22,125 nucleotides of DNA from the NCBI GenBank assembly GCA_001430745.1, contig KQ481942.1, forward strand, positions 441,643 through 463,767. Reading direction: 5' to 3'. The notes below the pieces were generated by a model. The model was not told the origin of the DNA and searched no databases. It saw nothing but the letters and a program-made list of their open reading frames with translations. Position 1 is the first letter of the stretch. The number at the start of each line of letters is the position of its first letter. Made by a program: the position numbers and the translations under genes. This stretch comes from Auxenochlorella pyrenoidosa (Eukaryota > Chlorophyta > Trebouxiophyceae > Chlorellales > Chlorellaceae). Below are positions 10,001-22,000 of this stretch, piece by piece.

Positions 10001-13000
10001 GGCTTTCTGCGCACCGGAGTCTTGGACAGCGTGCCCATGCAGGTGGGCTGCACGGGGCAGGCGGACTGGCTGCACAGCAGTCGGGCTGTCGTGGTGGCCA
10101 TTGCTGTGTGGCATTTCATTGATGCTGGTAGCGCCCACATGTGGGAGTGATGTGCTCTCCCAACCACTCTGCAGGATGACGCCGACCACCAGCGAGAGCT
10201 GTATGCCTCCATTGCCAACCAGCTGGTGATGAGCTACCTCATGTCCCCTGCCGGCACGTGAGTTGCCAGTGCAACGCATGATGTCAACCCGCAAGCTGCA
10301 CAGCCTGCAAGCTATGTGATTAGCACAGCTCAGATGCCTGTTCCCCACTGCATTTGTGTCGACTCACAGTCCACCTGTCTGCTGCCGCTGTCTGCCGACC
10401 GCTGTCTGCTCGCTGCCATCTGCTGGCTGCAGAGTCTCCACTGAGGCACTGGAGCAGCTCAGCATCAGCCAGGGGCAGGAAGAGGTGGCTGCCTCAGCGG
10501 CGCCCGCATCGGCACCAGCAGCGGGCAGCATGATGGCGGTGGATGCTGGGCAGGTGAGTGAGCGGGATGCCTGCTGGGTGGCTGGCGTTTGCCGAATTGC
10601 ACAGCAGCAGGAGGCGTCAGGCTCTGCACATGCAAATGCAGATTTGGCCAGCATTGCTGTTGGATCATGCTGATTGGCGGCACTGGCGCGCTGTTGCTGC
10701 TTGTGCAGCGACTGGGCGGCAGCTGCGATCCTTGTGTTGATGATCACCTTCCACAATTGCTTGCCTCGATACGCTGCAGGCCGCAGCTCCTGCGCCCAAA
10801 CCCGACAGCCTGGCCACCCTGCTGGGGCTGCTGGCCTCCATCTACGGCATGCACCCAGGTGAGGACAGCTCAGCAGGACGTGTTAACAGATCATGGCGGC
10901 ATCGTCCCTGTGGTGTTCAACACCATGAGTACTACTGCCACTTGTCAGCCGCCTCCAATCGCTCCATGCCTGCAGGCCTGTTCCTCCAGGAGAGCCTCAA
11001 GTATGACCAGTTTGGGCAGCTGATGGAGGGGGTGGCCGCCTCTGCTGTGCTGGCCTCCTCGCCGTCCACCTTCCTTGCCTACCTGGAGGTGAGACCCCAG
11101 GGCAGGCGGCTTGGTCGGTGGGAGTCAAATGTCCAGGAACTGTCGAGGCGCAGGTGGCTTGTGATGAGCATAGTGCGCTGACCTTCAATGCGTGGAAACT
11201 TGTATGAAGTGTCATGTGGTAATGAAGCCTGTGCGCCTCTGCCATCACGGCATCGAGGCTTGGGTTTTGCAGCTTTGCTTGCAAACGTTGCCCTCCTCCG
11301 CTGCTCAACTGCTGCAGGTCCTCACAGCGCTGGCAGCGGGAGAGAAGGGTGCACGTAGCATGTACATGCAGGTCAGTTGTTCCTGTTTGATTGACCACTT
11401 TGCGGTGGTTGGTTCTTTCTTTTTGCCTTGTCATTATGGAGGACAGTTTCTGCATTTTCTGCTTGTTAATTTTGCTCACTTGTGCATTTGGTAGCACCTG
11501 GCTTGCTCCGCACGAATGCCTTCACCCAAACGCCCGATGATGGCTCTTATATATACGCTATTCCTATCTTGCCGGCCAACCTGGTCGCTGCGGACATACC
11601 TTATGTCTGGACTTCTGAGGGAACTGTGCACATCTCTGCATCCCGGTCTGCCGCCTACTCATTGCCCCGGGTGGCCTTCAGTGGACATCCAGTCTGCGTG
11701 CTCCTGGCCAATGTTTATCGTAGCATAGCACCCATGCTTCCGCCCTACCCTTGCAGCTGCGAGGCGACGACCGCTTCTCGCAGGTCAACTGGCGGCGCAT
11801 GTTCCAGCTGCTCATCACTGTGGTGCGGCAGTACATCCCAGGTGAATGTCAGTTGGATTGGATTCATGCAACTTCCTTCCTAGATAACAGGGAACTTGTC
11901 TGATACACCAATGTATGCCGATTGGCTGATGCTGCGCGTGCGCGTACTGACCGCGCTGTTGCCGGCCCTGCGCTGCAGAGGATGGCGCGGCGGGGTCGGG
12001 CACCGCCGCCGCCGCCGCGCCGGCCGGCAGCATCCAGCAGCGCATGAACGACTTTGTGCTGCCGGCGTGCGACACCAGGGCGCTCTGTGCATACCTAGGG
12101 CTCTTCAGGTGAAACGCGCGCCTGCTAGGCTGCTGAGGCGTGCCTGCTCAGCTGCCGTGCAACCTTTGTACTTGCATCTTGGTTGCGCCGCTGCATTCTG
12201 GGCCTGCTGGCTTTTGCGCCGCTGCATTCTGGGCCTGCTGGCTTTTGCTCATAATGCAAAGCCTGTGCCGCCCTGTCTGTTTACGTGCTGCATGACCTTG
12301 AGTGCTGATGCCACCATGTGTGCTGCTCCTCATGTGTGCAGGCGCGTCATGACGGAGGGCCGGGTGGAGGAGGTGCTCATGTGGCTTCGCCAGCTGGAGG
12401 AGGACGCCGGGGTGGCGCCCGTCTGGGAGGTGCTGTTCCAGGCCATGTGCTGCCCAGTTCCCCAGGCAAGCCCTGCTGCTATCTTTTCGTTTCTTGTTGT
12501 TGAAACAAATTTGTGCTGAAGCGCTAAATATGGTTAGTGGGGAAGATGTTGCGCTCAACCCAACTGCCTGGCAATCTGAGAAAGCAGCTCCTTATTTGCT
12601 TGTTCGCTTGTGCTTTGCTTGCACGAAGGTGGGGCGACTTGCCCGGGGTTGGTCTGGTTATGTACTGCAGGAGCTCAAGGCTGCCCTGGATGAGGCTATC
12701 GCCTCCCTCGCCCGCCGGCCCGACCTGGCGGCTGCGCTGTGGGAGCGCCTCGTGGCCGCCGTGGTGGTGTCGCCTGCCAGCACAGACAACCCCGCTGTGC
12801 CACGCTATGACCTAAGCTACCAGCTCAATGAGATCGAGGTGCGATAACGCGGTGTCTAGTGGCCCGTGCTCCCAGGGAGTGCTGCCTGGTCTTTGCGCTG
12901 GCGATGCAGGACTGCATTAAAGGCTGCTGTCCTTGAAAAAGTTTTGCAACTAACCAAGCATCCAGGTGTTGGTGATCAAACTACTGGCGCTTCCTGTTCC

Positions 13001-16000
13001 TGCACATCTGCAGGCGCGCGCCGAGGACTACAGCGAGGCCATCGCTTTTGTCCACTTGCTCAACGCTCTCTGGCGCGGCGGCAGCAGCGGCGGCACAGCC
13101 CCCGCCGACGAGGGCCGCTCCGTGGCCCATTTCACCAAGTTTGTGCGCGACGATCTGCTGGGCACAGCATTCCAGGTGAGGAGCTCGGGGGTGGGGGTGT
13201 GGGGGGGGGGTGGTTTGGGGGTGGGGGGTGGGGAAATCACATGTCGACGAGCCGCAAAAGCATGCCTGGCTGCTTTCAGGACTTGTGCAGCACTTTTCAG
13301 GCGCGCTTTTGGAAACTTGCAACAGGCAACCGGCTGGTGTCTGCTTGTTGCTGCATGCCGTGTTGCGCCACGCCCACTTTCTCGCCCCCCTGCAGCGCGC
13401 CTACAAGGAGGAGCGCCAGCGCTGGCTGCTGGTGTCGGCCTGCCTGGAGCACTGCGAGCTCTGCCTGGGGTCGCTGCGCTCTGGTAAGAGGGGTGAGACG
13501 GTGCCTGAATCGTCGCACACAATGCATGCGGCTATGGTCAGGCCACGCCTGCAAATGACAAGCAATGTTGAGGTACGGCATGCGAGGTTGCCAGGTATTC
13601 ATAACCCGTCGTTTGTGCCTGTGCAGTGGCCGCCCTGGCCGCTGATGCCACATCAGCAGCTGCAGTGAAGCCGCCGGCCCTGGAGGTACTGCTCGACCTG
13701 CTGGGTGAGCTGCACAGGTTTTGCCAAACCATCTTCACCGTGGGCAGCGCAGCGCGCTCTGAAGTGCTTTTACGCACTCCATAACTCGTGCGATACTTTT
13801 CACTTTTGCCGCCCTGCCCCTCATGCCATGGCTGCCTTGGCATAAATTTGCCCGTCTCTGCAGGCGAGCGCAACGTCCTCAGGGCTGCCATGGCCACCAC
13901 ACTAATCGAGGTGGACCGTCTGGCATTTGAGCGGCACTCGGCGCCCTTTGGTATGTGAAACTTGCGCGCTGGTCGTTGCCTGGACTTGAAGCCTGCCTGG
14001 AACTGCTCAGGAAGTAAAGGAAGTGATGTGCATGCCATTTTGATCAGCCGATCAGCTGATTAGTCCTATGCCTGGCTGTGCCAACCTGTGTGCCTTGGCT
14101 ACAGGTGCTGCCAAGGAGGCTGCGGTGCTGGCTGCGCTGCGCCTGCTGCGGCGCGCCCTGGAGCAGGACGTCGAGCTGGTCATTGCTATGCGGCAGGCCT
14201 CACACTCCGGTGCGATTTTGCATGCATGAACTGCACTGTTTGAGCACTGCCGGGACCACTGTCTGGAACTTGCATGAACTCTCTGGTATCGCACGCAATG
14301 CATGCTTGGCTCCTGCTGATGCTGCTCCCCGGTCGTGCCTCGGGCACGCATGCCGCGCCGGGCGCGTTCCCTTTGCTCACGGCGCAGTACCGCTGCCCCT
14401 GCTGCGCAGCTTCCTACGAGACCCTTGACACGGTGCTGCGCCACGACCGCAGGCGCATCCCCATGCTGCTGGATTTTGTGCGGTACCCTCACAACCCGGC
14501 GGTGCAGGCCGAGGCAGTGCGCATCACCACGCACCTGAGCGGTAGGGCGTGTGTTGATTGCTTTGTGCAGTTGAAAAATTCCACTCTGCTGCTTATGCTG
14601 GCTCGCCTGCATAACCTGGGTGTGGCGAAAAGCAGGCAACTGAAAAGCCGCTGGCTGTTCACAAATCGACGCATTACATCGCCATTTTGGCAAGGGGTGA
14701 TGCCTGCAAAGCTATTACATCAACCAGAGTGTGATTGTCTCGATCTGGTCTTCCCCGCAGAGCGCATTCCCAACTTGGTGCCGCTCCTGCTCAACTCACC
14801 TCCCACGGGCAACGTGCCGGCAGTGCACCGACTGCAGGCGAGTGTTCAACGCTACCTCCTGCAGTACCCCTGACTGACTGCTGCTGCTGCTGCTGCTGCT
14901 GCAGCTCGCGCTTGCATCATTTCATTCAACTCGTGGCTCCATGCTGCACCTGCTTGGTTTCTGTTGGTGCATGCAACTCTTGTCTGTGTGTTCCTTCTTC
15001 GACTGCAGGATGGCTTTGCAGCCTGCCTCCAGGACTCGCTGTTCAACCTGGGAGCCTCTGTGTCGCTTGAGGACGATCAGGCAGCAGCAGCAGCCGGTGA
15101 TGCAGGTGGGCAGCAGTTTTGCCTGCGCCTGCTCACAGGCCAGTAGATCATGTGTTCGAGAATCGATATGACGTTCTGCCGCCACCTGATCTGTCCGTGA
15201 ATGCGATGACCTGTCTAAGCATACCTGATACATCATGAACAGGTGTGATTGCATGTACGCGCCGGAGAATTTCAAACACCCAATCTGCATTGCTGACATG
15301 CTTTTTTTTGTTTGACTTGCAGATGGGGAGGCTGCAGATGAGGCAGCAGACCCTCGCGCCGCGCTGGTGCTGCAGCTGCTTCTGTCCTCCCTTGAGCAGC
15401 CAGTGCCCAACCTGGCGCACCTGCTGTGCGGCTTCGACTTCGAGTCTGGTGAGCCCCTGCTTGGGCCTGTGGTCCACTCCTTGAGGCAGTGGCTTATGTA
15501 GTCCCCAATTCTCGGTTATTTCGGCCGTGCATGCCCATTTGTGCTCTGCCCTCCTGTTGTGTAGCTTAGATTTCTGTGCAGATTCCTGTGCGTGCCGAGT
15601 TATTTTCAGGCCATGCATGCGTTGAGCTGGTGCAAGCCCCCTGTTCTGCAGGCATGGGCCCGGTGTACCTGCCTGACCCCCGGGGGCAGTACAATGTGCT
15701 GCGTGTGGTGCTCAATGCCGTGCTGGTGAGGCGGTCCGGCACGGGTTTGCGTGTGGAACAGTCCTTGCAAGCTGGGCATGCAGCCCCCTTTTCAGGTGGA
15801 CTGCCCGGGACTGCGCAAGGCTTGGGATCCTCATCGGCCAGCCCCCTGCATGTTTTCCGTGCAACTGCATCTCACCCCGAGACGCCCCGCACCCTATGCT
15901 GCTGCTTCAGGCGCCCGCACTGTCGGCTCGCAAGCCTGCACTTTTTGAGCACTGCCTGGAGCTGCTGTATGAGCTGGCAGCCTCGCAAGACACAGGTGGG

Positions 16001-19000
16001 GTGTTTTTCCACCTCCCCTGGGAGCCAGGTGGAGACATGTTCTATAAGATTGACCAGTTTGCAGCTGCCGCATGAGGCTGCCACTGAACTGAGCTCGCTC
16101 TCGGTGTTTTTATTAACAGTGGATGCCACAGCACTCCAAGCCGTATTGCATGTGCCATGCAAAATGCAAAAGTAAAATCAGAGTGTTCACGAGCTCTTAA
16201 GTGCCCCTCGGCATTACCCCGCCCACTCGGCCTGCCCCCGCAGGCACCGCGACGCTGGACCTGCTGCGCGGCTACTACTCCATGCTGAGCCCGCTGCTGG
16301 ACAGCGTGGCGTGCGCGCCGCTGCCAGAGGGCCCCGTGCCGCGCGCCTCCTCGCTGCACCAGCGCGCTTGGCTGCTGCAGGTGGGCTTCAGCACCTGCCA
16401 CCCTTGTATTTTTATTGCTTTTTACTGTCACTCGTTTTATTTTGTTGACTGTTGATGCATGCGGCCGAGGTGTGGGCAGCATGCATGGCCTGATGGCTAA
16501 ATCTAATGCCTGCGTCGTTGCGATCTCTGCGTTGTGTGTGCCCCCTGCAGCTGCACGCCCTGGAGCTGCACCGCGCCGACGTGGCGCTGGGCCACCACGG
16601 CGAGAGCGTGGAGCTGCTGCTCAGAGAGCTCTTCTCTCCGGAGGCTCCCAGCGCTGCCACAGACGGTGAGCTGCTGCGGGAACTCTTCTCCCCGGAGGCT
16701 CCCTGTGCTGCCACAGACAGTGCGCGCGGGGCCGGGTACCTGCTCAGGGAGCTCTTCTCTCCACAGGCTCCCGGCGCTGCCACAGACGGTGCGTGCGGGC
16801 CAGCCCGACATACCCTGATGCCATGTTCAGCAGTGCTTTCCTGCGTGTCGACACTGGTCAACGGGCCAGCAGCTTTGTCGCATGCCGCGCTGCAAGGGCA
16901 CGCCGGGTTGCGTTGTGGACTCTGAGAGGCAATGCAAGGTGCATGCGTTGACAAGTGGCTCAACCGCCCTGTTCTTGTGTTCGCCCAACTATCAATGCAG
17001 GCATGGGCCAGGGGCGCAGCCGCATGGTGGATCTGCTGGAGCTGGTCACGTCTGCCACCCCTGCAGAGCCCGCGCTGGGCCGGGATGCGCACCCGGAAGT
17101 GCGCCGCATGCTGCAGGTGCGTCGCCTGTTCTGCGCCGCGTTCACAGTTGGTTGGATCAAGTATCCATTGTGTGCGCTGATGAATCAAGGCGCAGACCAA
17201 CCTCATTTCCTGCGTCGCCTGCACGTGCGCTGTGTGCTTGCTGCTGGGCAGCCTGCAGTGTCACATACACTATGCCCTACTTGCACATACACTATGCTCT
17301 GCACACCCTAATGAGCAGGCACTGGAGCTGGACGCGCTCCTGGCTGCCGGCAGCACCGTGCAGCAGGGCGGCGTGCGCACGGTCAGCCCCCGCGGCGTGG
17401 CGCTCTTTGATGTCATAGCGCTCAAGGATGAGCTGCTGAAGCGGTGAGGGCAGTGGTCACAGACGTGGTTGTGTATCTGGCACAGACGAATGATGTTTCA
17501 CTAGCAGCCCACACTTGCAGTTTCAGGCATGGCAGGAATGTGATTTACCAACCGATCGCATCAACTGGCGTGGGCATGCAGGTATAACGAGTGGGTGGCG
17601 CGGCATGGCGGCGCCAGCGAGGCGCTGAAGGAGGCGTGCAGGTGTGTGTTGCTTGGGACTGCACTTTAGTATAAGCACAAAGAAGGTTGATGATCGTGCA
17701 GGCGCACATCACCTGGTTATTTCTGATCTATTTTCGTCGTTGAGCTTGTTTGCTGGCATATTTACAGGCACTGACCCTGCGCAAGAAATCGCAGTTGAAG
17801 TTCCTGCCACCACAGTTTCAGTTGTCTGCGTGGCATGGACATCACATGCATGCTGGGCAGCCATGATCACTCTTTCCCTTTGCTTGCCTATTCTCCCATT
17901 GCAGGCTGGCGCTGCAATACGCGCAGCAATACAACGCCTATGTTGGGCAGCTGGCCGGCCAGGGCGCCCTGTTGGCTGCCTGGCAGGCGGTGCTGCTGGT
18001 GGCATTCACCCGCAGGCGAGTGCGCAAGGGCTTGCGGGCCGCGCTGTCACGGGAGCCTTTTTGGCACATGCTCCACTGACGGGCTTCCCTGCCAAGCCGT
18101 GTGATTTTGTGCCTGATGCCTTGTCTTATTGAGTCTGCGCCACTTCCCCTTGGCTGCAGATTTGAGCAGCTGGCGGCGGCTGCTGGCGCGGGCTCCCCCA
18201 CCGTGCTGGTGCTGCAAATGGCGGAGGAGTGCCTTCGGGTGCTGGCAGGGGTAGGTTAAGAATTCTACAGCCAGCGCAAGCCTACATCCAGGTTGTAAAC
18301 ATGGACTCAGACTTCTCAATGTTGCCTCATGCTTGGGCATGGCGAGCGCCCCCTGTTCTGCACCGTATGCCCGGCCACAAGCTCCTCTCGGCCGGCTGCA
18401 TCGACACCGTGTCTGCCGTTCTGGCATCGGCTTACGACCGCCTCACTGCCGTATTCTTTGTGTCCAATTTTGTTGCAGCTGGTGATGGGCGAGGGTATCG
18501 CCCTGGCGCCTGCCCTCTGCGAGGCCGTGCAGGCGCTGCTGGCGCGGCTGCAGGAGCAGGTGGCCGCAGCCTCTACAGAAGACCCGCTGGGGGGCATGCC
18601 GCTGCCGGCCCGCTGCCACGACCTGCTGCAGATGCTGCTGGAGGTGGCCTGGCAGGTGAGGACCCTGGAGACCGGGACGGGCCGCATGTTAGTCAAGTGT
18701 AATGTATGTTGCGCCTGGCAGGGTTGAGAGCTCGCTGCTTCGAAAACGCGGGCGCGGCGCCCCCAGTGCACACACAGCAGGCGCACAGGCGCGCACAGAG
18801 CTGCAGCGCTGCTTCGTCTGTATGCATGCATCGCAAGTGCAGCAAGCTTCAAACCACTTGCCACATTGCACTTCTGGCTCCATACATATGCAGGGTCGCA
18901 AGCTTGATGCAGTGCGGCTTCCCATGTACAGTGCCTTGGCCTCCTACTTGACCATGTGCCGGTGAGATAAATCACTGCATAGTGTTAAACACATGATAAC

Positions 19001-22000
19001 ATGTGTTCAACACTAAATGAATAATAATAATAAATTAATTAATTAATGTCACCATCATGTATTCTCACGGATCTCAGCTTTTCCCTGCCCGCGTTGGGGC
19101 AGCAGATGGTCCACCAAACTCTCTTCACTTCGAGGTTTTTGCGCCCCGGGTTGTCCGCACAAGGATGCTCCTGCCGCCAGCTCAAGCGCGTGCGTGCCTT
19201 TTGCAGGGGCCCCGTGCTGCTGCGCGCGCCGCCCACCGTGGTGGAGGCGCTGCTGGCCGGCATGCCCGCGGGCGCCTCGGCGGCCACCCAGCTGGATGCC
19301 CTGCAGAGCCAGGTGCGCTGTCCCACTCCAACTTGGCCCACGCCCCTGTCTGCACGGCCCGCTGCGCACTTGAACATGGCTTAGCTCCCCGTCACTCCAG
19401 CATGGCCCATTTGCCCTGTCATTCCAGCCTGGCCCACGCCCCTGTCTGCAAGCTGGACAGCAGTCTTGCCCCTGTATTTGTCGGTGAACGCCCACACAAG
19501 TCGGTGCTCTCTCCGCTCATCTGACTAGTTTGCACCTGCCACCCATGCGCTGACGAATCAGCCACCCCTGCTCGCGTTGATGGCCTTTGCACACCTGCTC
19601 GCTTTCATGTTGTGCAGCTGGAGGAGGGCAACGCGGCGCTGCTGCACCAGGCTGCTCCTGTGCTGGAACTGCTGGCGGCAGATGCTCTGTCGGCAGAGCC
19701 CGCGCAGGCGGCCCGCGCGCTGACCGCGCTCAGCACAGTGCTGGCTGCCGACCCCACCGGGGGCTCTGCAGAGGGGCTGTACCGCACGTCCCTGCCGGGG
19801 CGCATCCTGGCAGACCTGCAGGAGGGGCCGCACAGGGCGCTGACGCAGGTGGGGCCAGCTGCCCTGCATGCGCTGCATGCGCGCTGCACTGCACGCCAGC
19901 ACTGCCCAACAGGCGCAGCCTGTACACACGTTGGCATACCTGTGTTTCCGCAGCACGTGAGCACGGCGTCACAAGTTGTGAATGTGCACTGCCACTCCCT
20001 GCGCCTTGCCAACGTGCGCGCGCCGCCCCTTGCCGCCGCCCCTTGCCGCCCGCAGCCGCCCCCACACGGCCAGGCGCTGCTGCTCGTGTCTGAGGCGCAG
20101 CTGACGCTGCTGCTGCGGCTGGCGCTGGCGGGGCCGCCCGCGGCTCGCTCCGCCTCGGCGCAGCGCCTGTTTGGCCTGCACGCGCTGGCCAAGCTCAGCC
20201 AGTGCCGCGCGATTGACCTGCAGCCTGAGGAGCCCGGGTTTGGGCAGTACACAGGTGGGAGAGGGCGGCGGGGGCCGAGCAGTTTGCTGGTGCGCAGGTC
20301 GTCCGGTGCTCGCGTCGCACAGATTTCTAAATGCTTTGCCTTTGCAGTCTGCAATAGAACTGGTGCTTCTCGTGCCGTGCGCGGTGCCACGCGGTGCCAC
20401 CTGCAGATCATCAATCTCATCCCGCCCGTTCTGATGCGCCTCCCACCTGCGCTGCAGGCGCGGCCTCGCTGCGCCAGCGGCTGCATCAGCTGCTCACGCC
20501 GCTGCTGCGACTGGTGCTGGCCGTCGTGACCGCCCTGCCCAACAGCAGCGCGGTGCGGGAGCAGGCGCTGTCCTTTGTGGACGCGCATGCGCGCACCCTC
20601 ACGCGTGTGCTGCACGACGCGGCCAGTCCTGGCATCAGGTGGGCTTGCCGCTCAGCCACTCAGCCGCACAGGGGTGTTGCTGAAGCTGGGACGGCCTTTC
20701 AGAAGGTATGGTTGCAACACTGTGCTGGCCAGCTCCCCCGGTGGGACACATGTGCTGCTTCGTTCGGCTCAGCTTCGCAAGCACAAAATCACATGCAAAC
20801 AGTAGGGGTGCAATGGCATTGGTGAGAGAGTTGTTGGTCCGTCCACCGGCTGCAGGGGCTGGGAGCCCGTTTCGTGCAGCTGATGCGCAAACACAGAGAC
20901 ATATGCAGACAGCAGGGGTGCAACAGCATTGGCTTCGAAACTCAAATTCATTCAAATTCATCCCCCCACTGGCTGCAGGGGCTGGGAGCCCGGGGATGCT
21001 GAGCTGGAGGAGGCCACCCTGGCGGTGCAGCTGCTGGCTGAGCTGGCGCCGGCGCGGGACCTGCTGCAGTCCTCGCCGCAGCTGCAGGAGGCTGCCTACC
21101 GCCTGTCCACCAGGTGAGCTCACCAAGCCAAGCGGGTCCGGGAGCCAGGTGCAGGAGGTTTGCGATGCTAAGGCAGCATGATTTTAAAGCATGGCAGTTC
21201 CGATGAAGCGCAACATCAGCTGTGGCAGCACGTGGCCTATGCCATGTCATACCTGGCTGCATATCCCATCACAGTGCCCGCAGCGTGTCCAGCGTGCTGC
21301 ATGCTTTGCCTCTTGTCTGCAGGTTCCTGTGCCTCAGCAGCAAGTCGCCGAGCCCGGCGGTGGCGCGCCTGCATGCCGCGCACGAGTCGGGGCGGCTGAC
21401 CCACCGCGAGGAGCGCACGCACCTCAGGTGACTGTTGTTGGGCAAGCAGAGGGCATGAGAGGTGGCTCAACGTGCAAACAGAGCGCACGGGGCACAAGAA
21501 GAGAGAGCCTGTGTTTGTTGTCCGCAGAATGCCATGTCAATTGGCCGATTTACCAATTAAACTCTGCCTAGCAGGGCACACAGGCCAGTGCCTGCCGTCT
21601 CATCTCACCCCGGCTGCGCGCTCCCGCCCCCTGGCTGCAGGGTGCTGGCGCTGCGCTGCGCGCTGAGCCACTACCTGCTGCAGCTGTCAGCGGACCCGCG
21701 CTCCCCCGTGCTCTTCCGCTGCACGCCCTCTGCCGGCGGGCGGGGCGGCGCGCTGGACGCGGCGGCGGGCCTGGTGCCCACCCTGTTCCTTGTGAAGGAC
21801 GCAATGCTGCAGGTGTGGGCTTTCAAGGGTATAATTTCCCTGTATTCCCTCTGGAAAGGTTTTCCGGGGGTTCAAGGACAGTGATGCTGGGCGCGTGGCT
21901 GTGCGCTGCACCAGGGGCGCATCAGGGCGCCGGCTGCTGCGCAGCGCGCCCACAGATATTGGCTGCACCTCTGCTGACCAGCTGGCGCCTGCATTCTGCT

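Noticed and set aside
9482..10348. 288-codon minus-strand open frame
   Set aside because: It is antisense to NUP205 exons 7-9 and their introns. GC-rich coding DNA commonly leaves long antisense frames open, and its translation shows no domain.
12966..13013. Alternative acceptor extending NUP205 exon 18 by 16 codons
   Set aside because: It is open and in phase, but the shorter exon gives NEIEARAEDY, which fits plant NUP205 without an insertion. Kept only as a possible variant.
15150..15175. GTTCGAGAATC resembling a tRNA B box
   Set aside because: No A box at the right distance and no cloverleaf stems can be drawn around it.
17686..17725. Possible box C/D snoRNA in NUP205 intron 33
   Set aside because: A TTGATGA and a CTGA are present, but the first base of box C is wrong, the spacing is only about 35 bases, and no terminal stem is visible.
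18981..19014. Calling the intron 37 hairpin a MITE
   Set aside because: There is an inverted repeat but no target-site duplication, no internal sequence and no second copy in the window, so it is listed only as a repeat.
19612..20529. 305-codon plus-strand open frame taken as one exon
   Set aside because: Only 19618-19848 and 20056-20254 of it read as NUP205. The parts between are intron-like, with GTGGGG and GCAG ends in the right phases.
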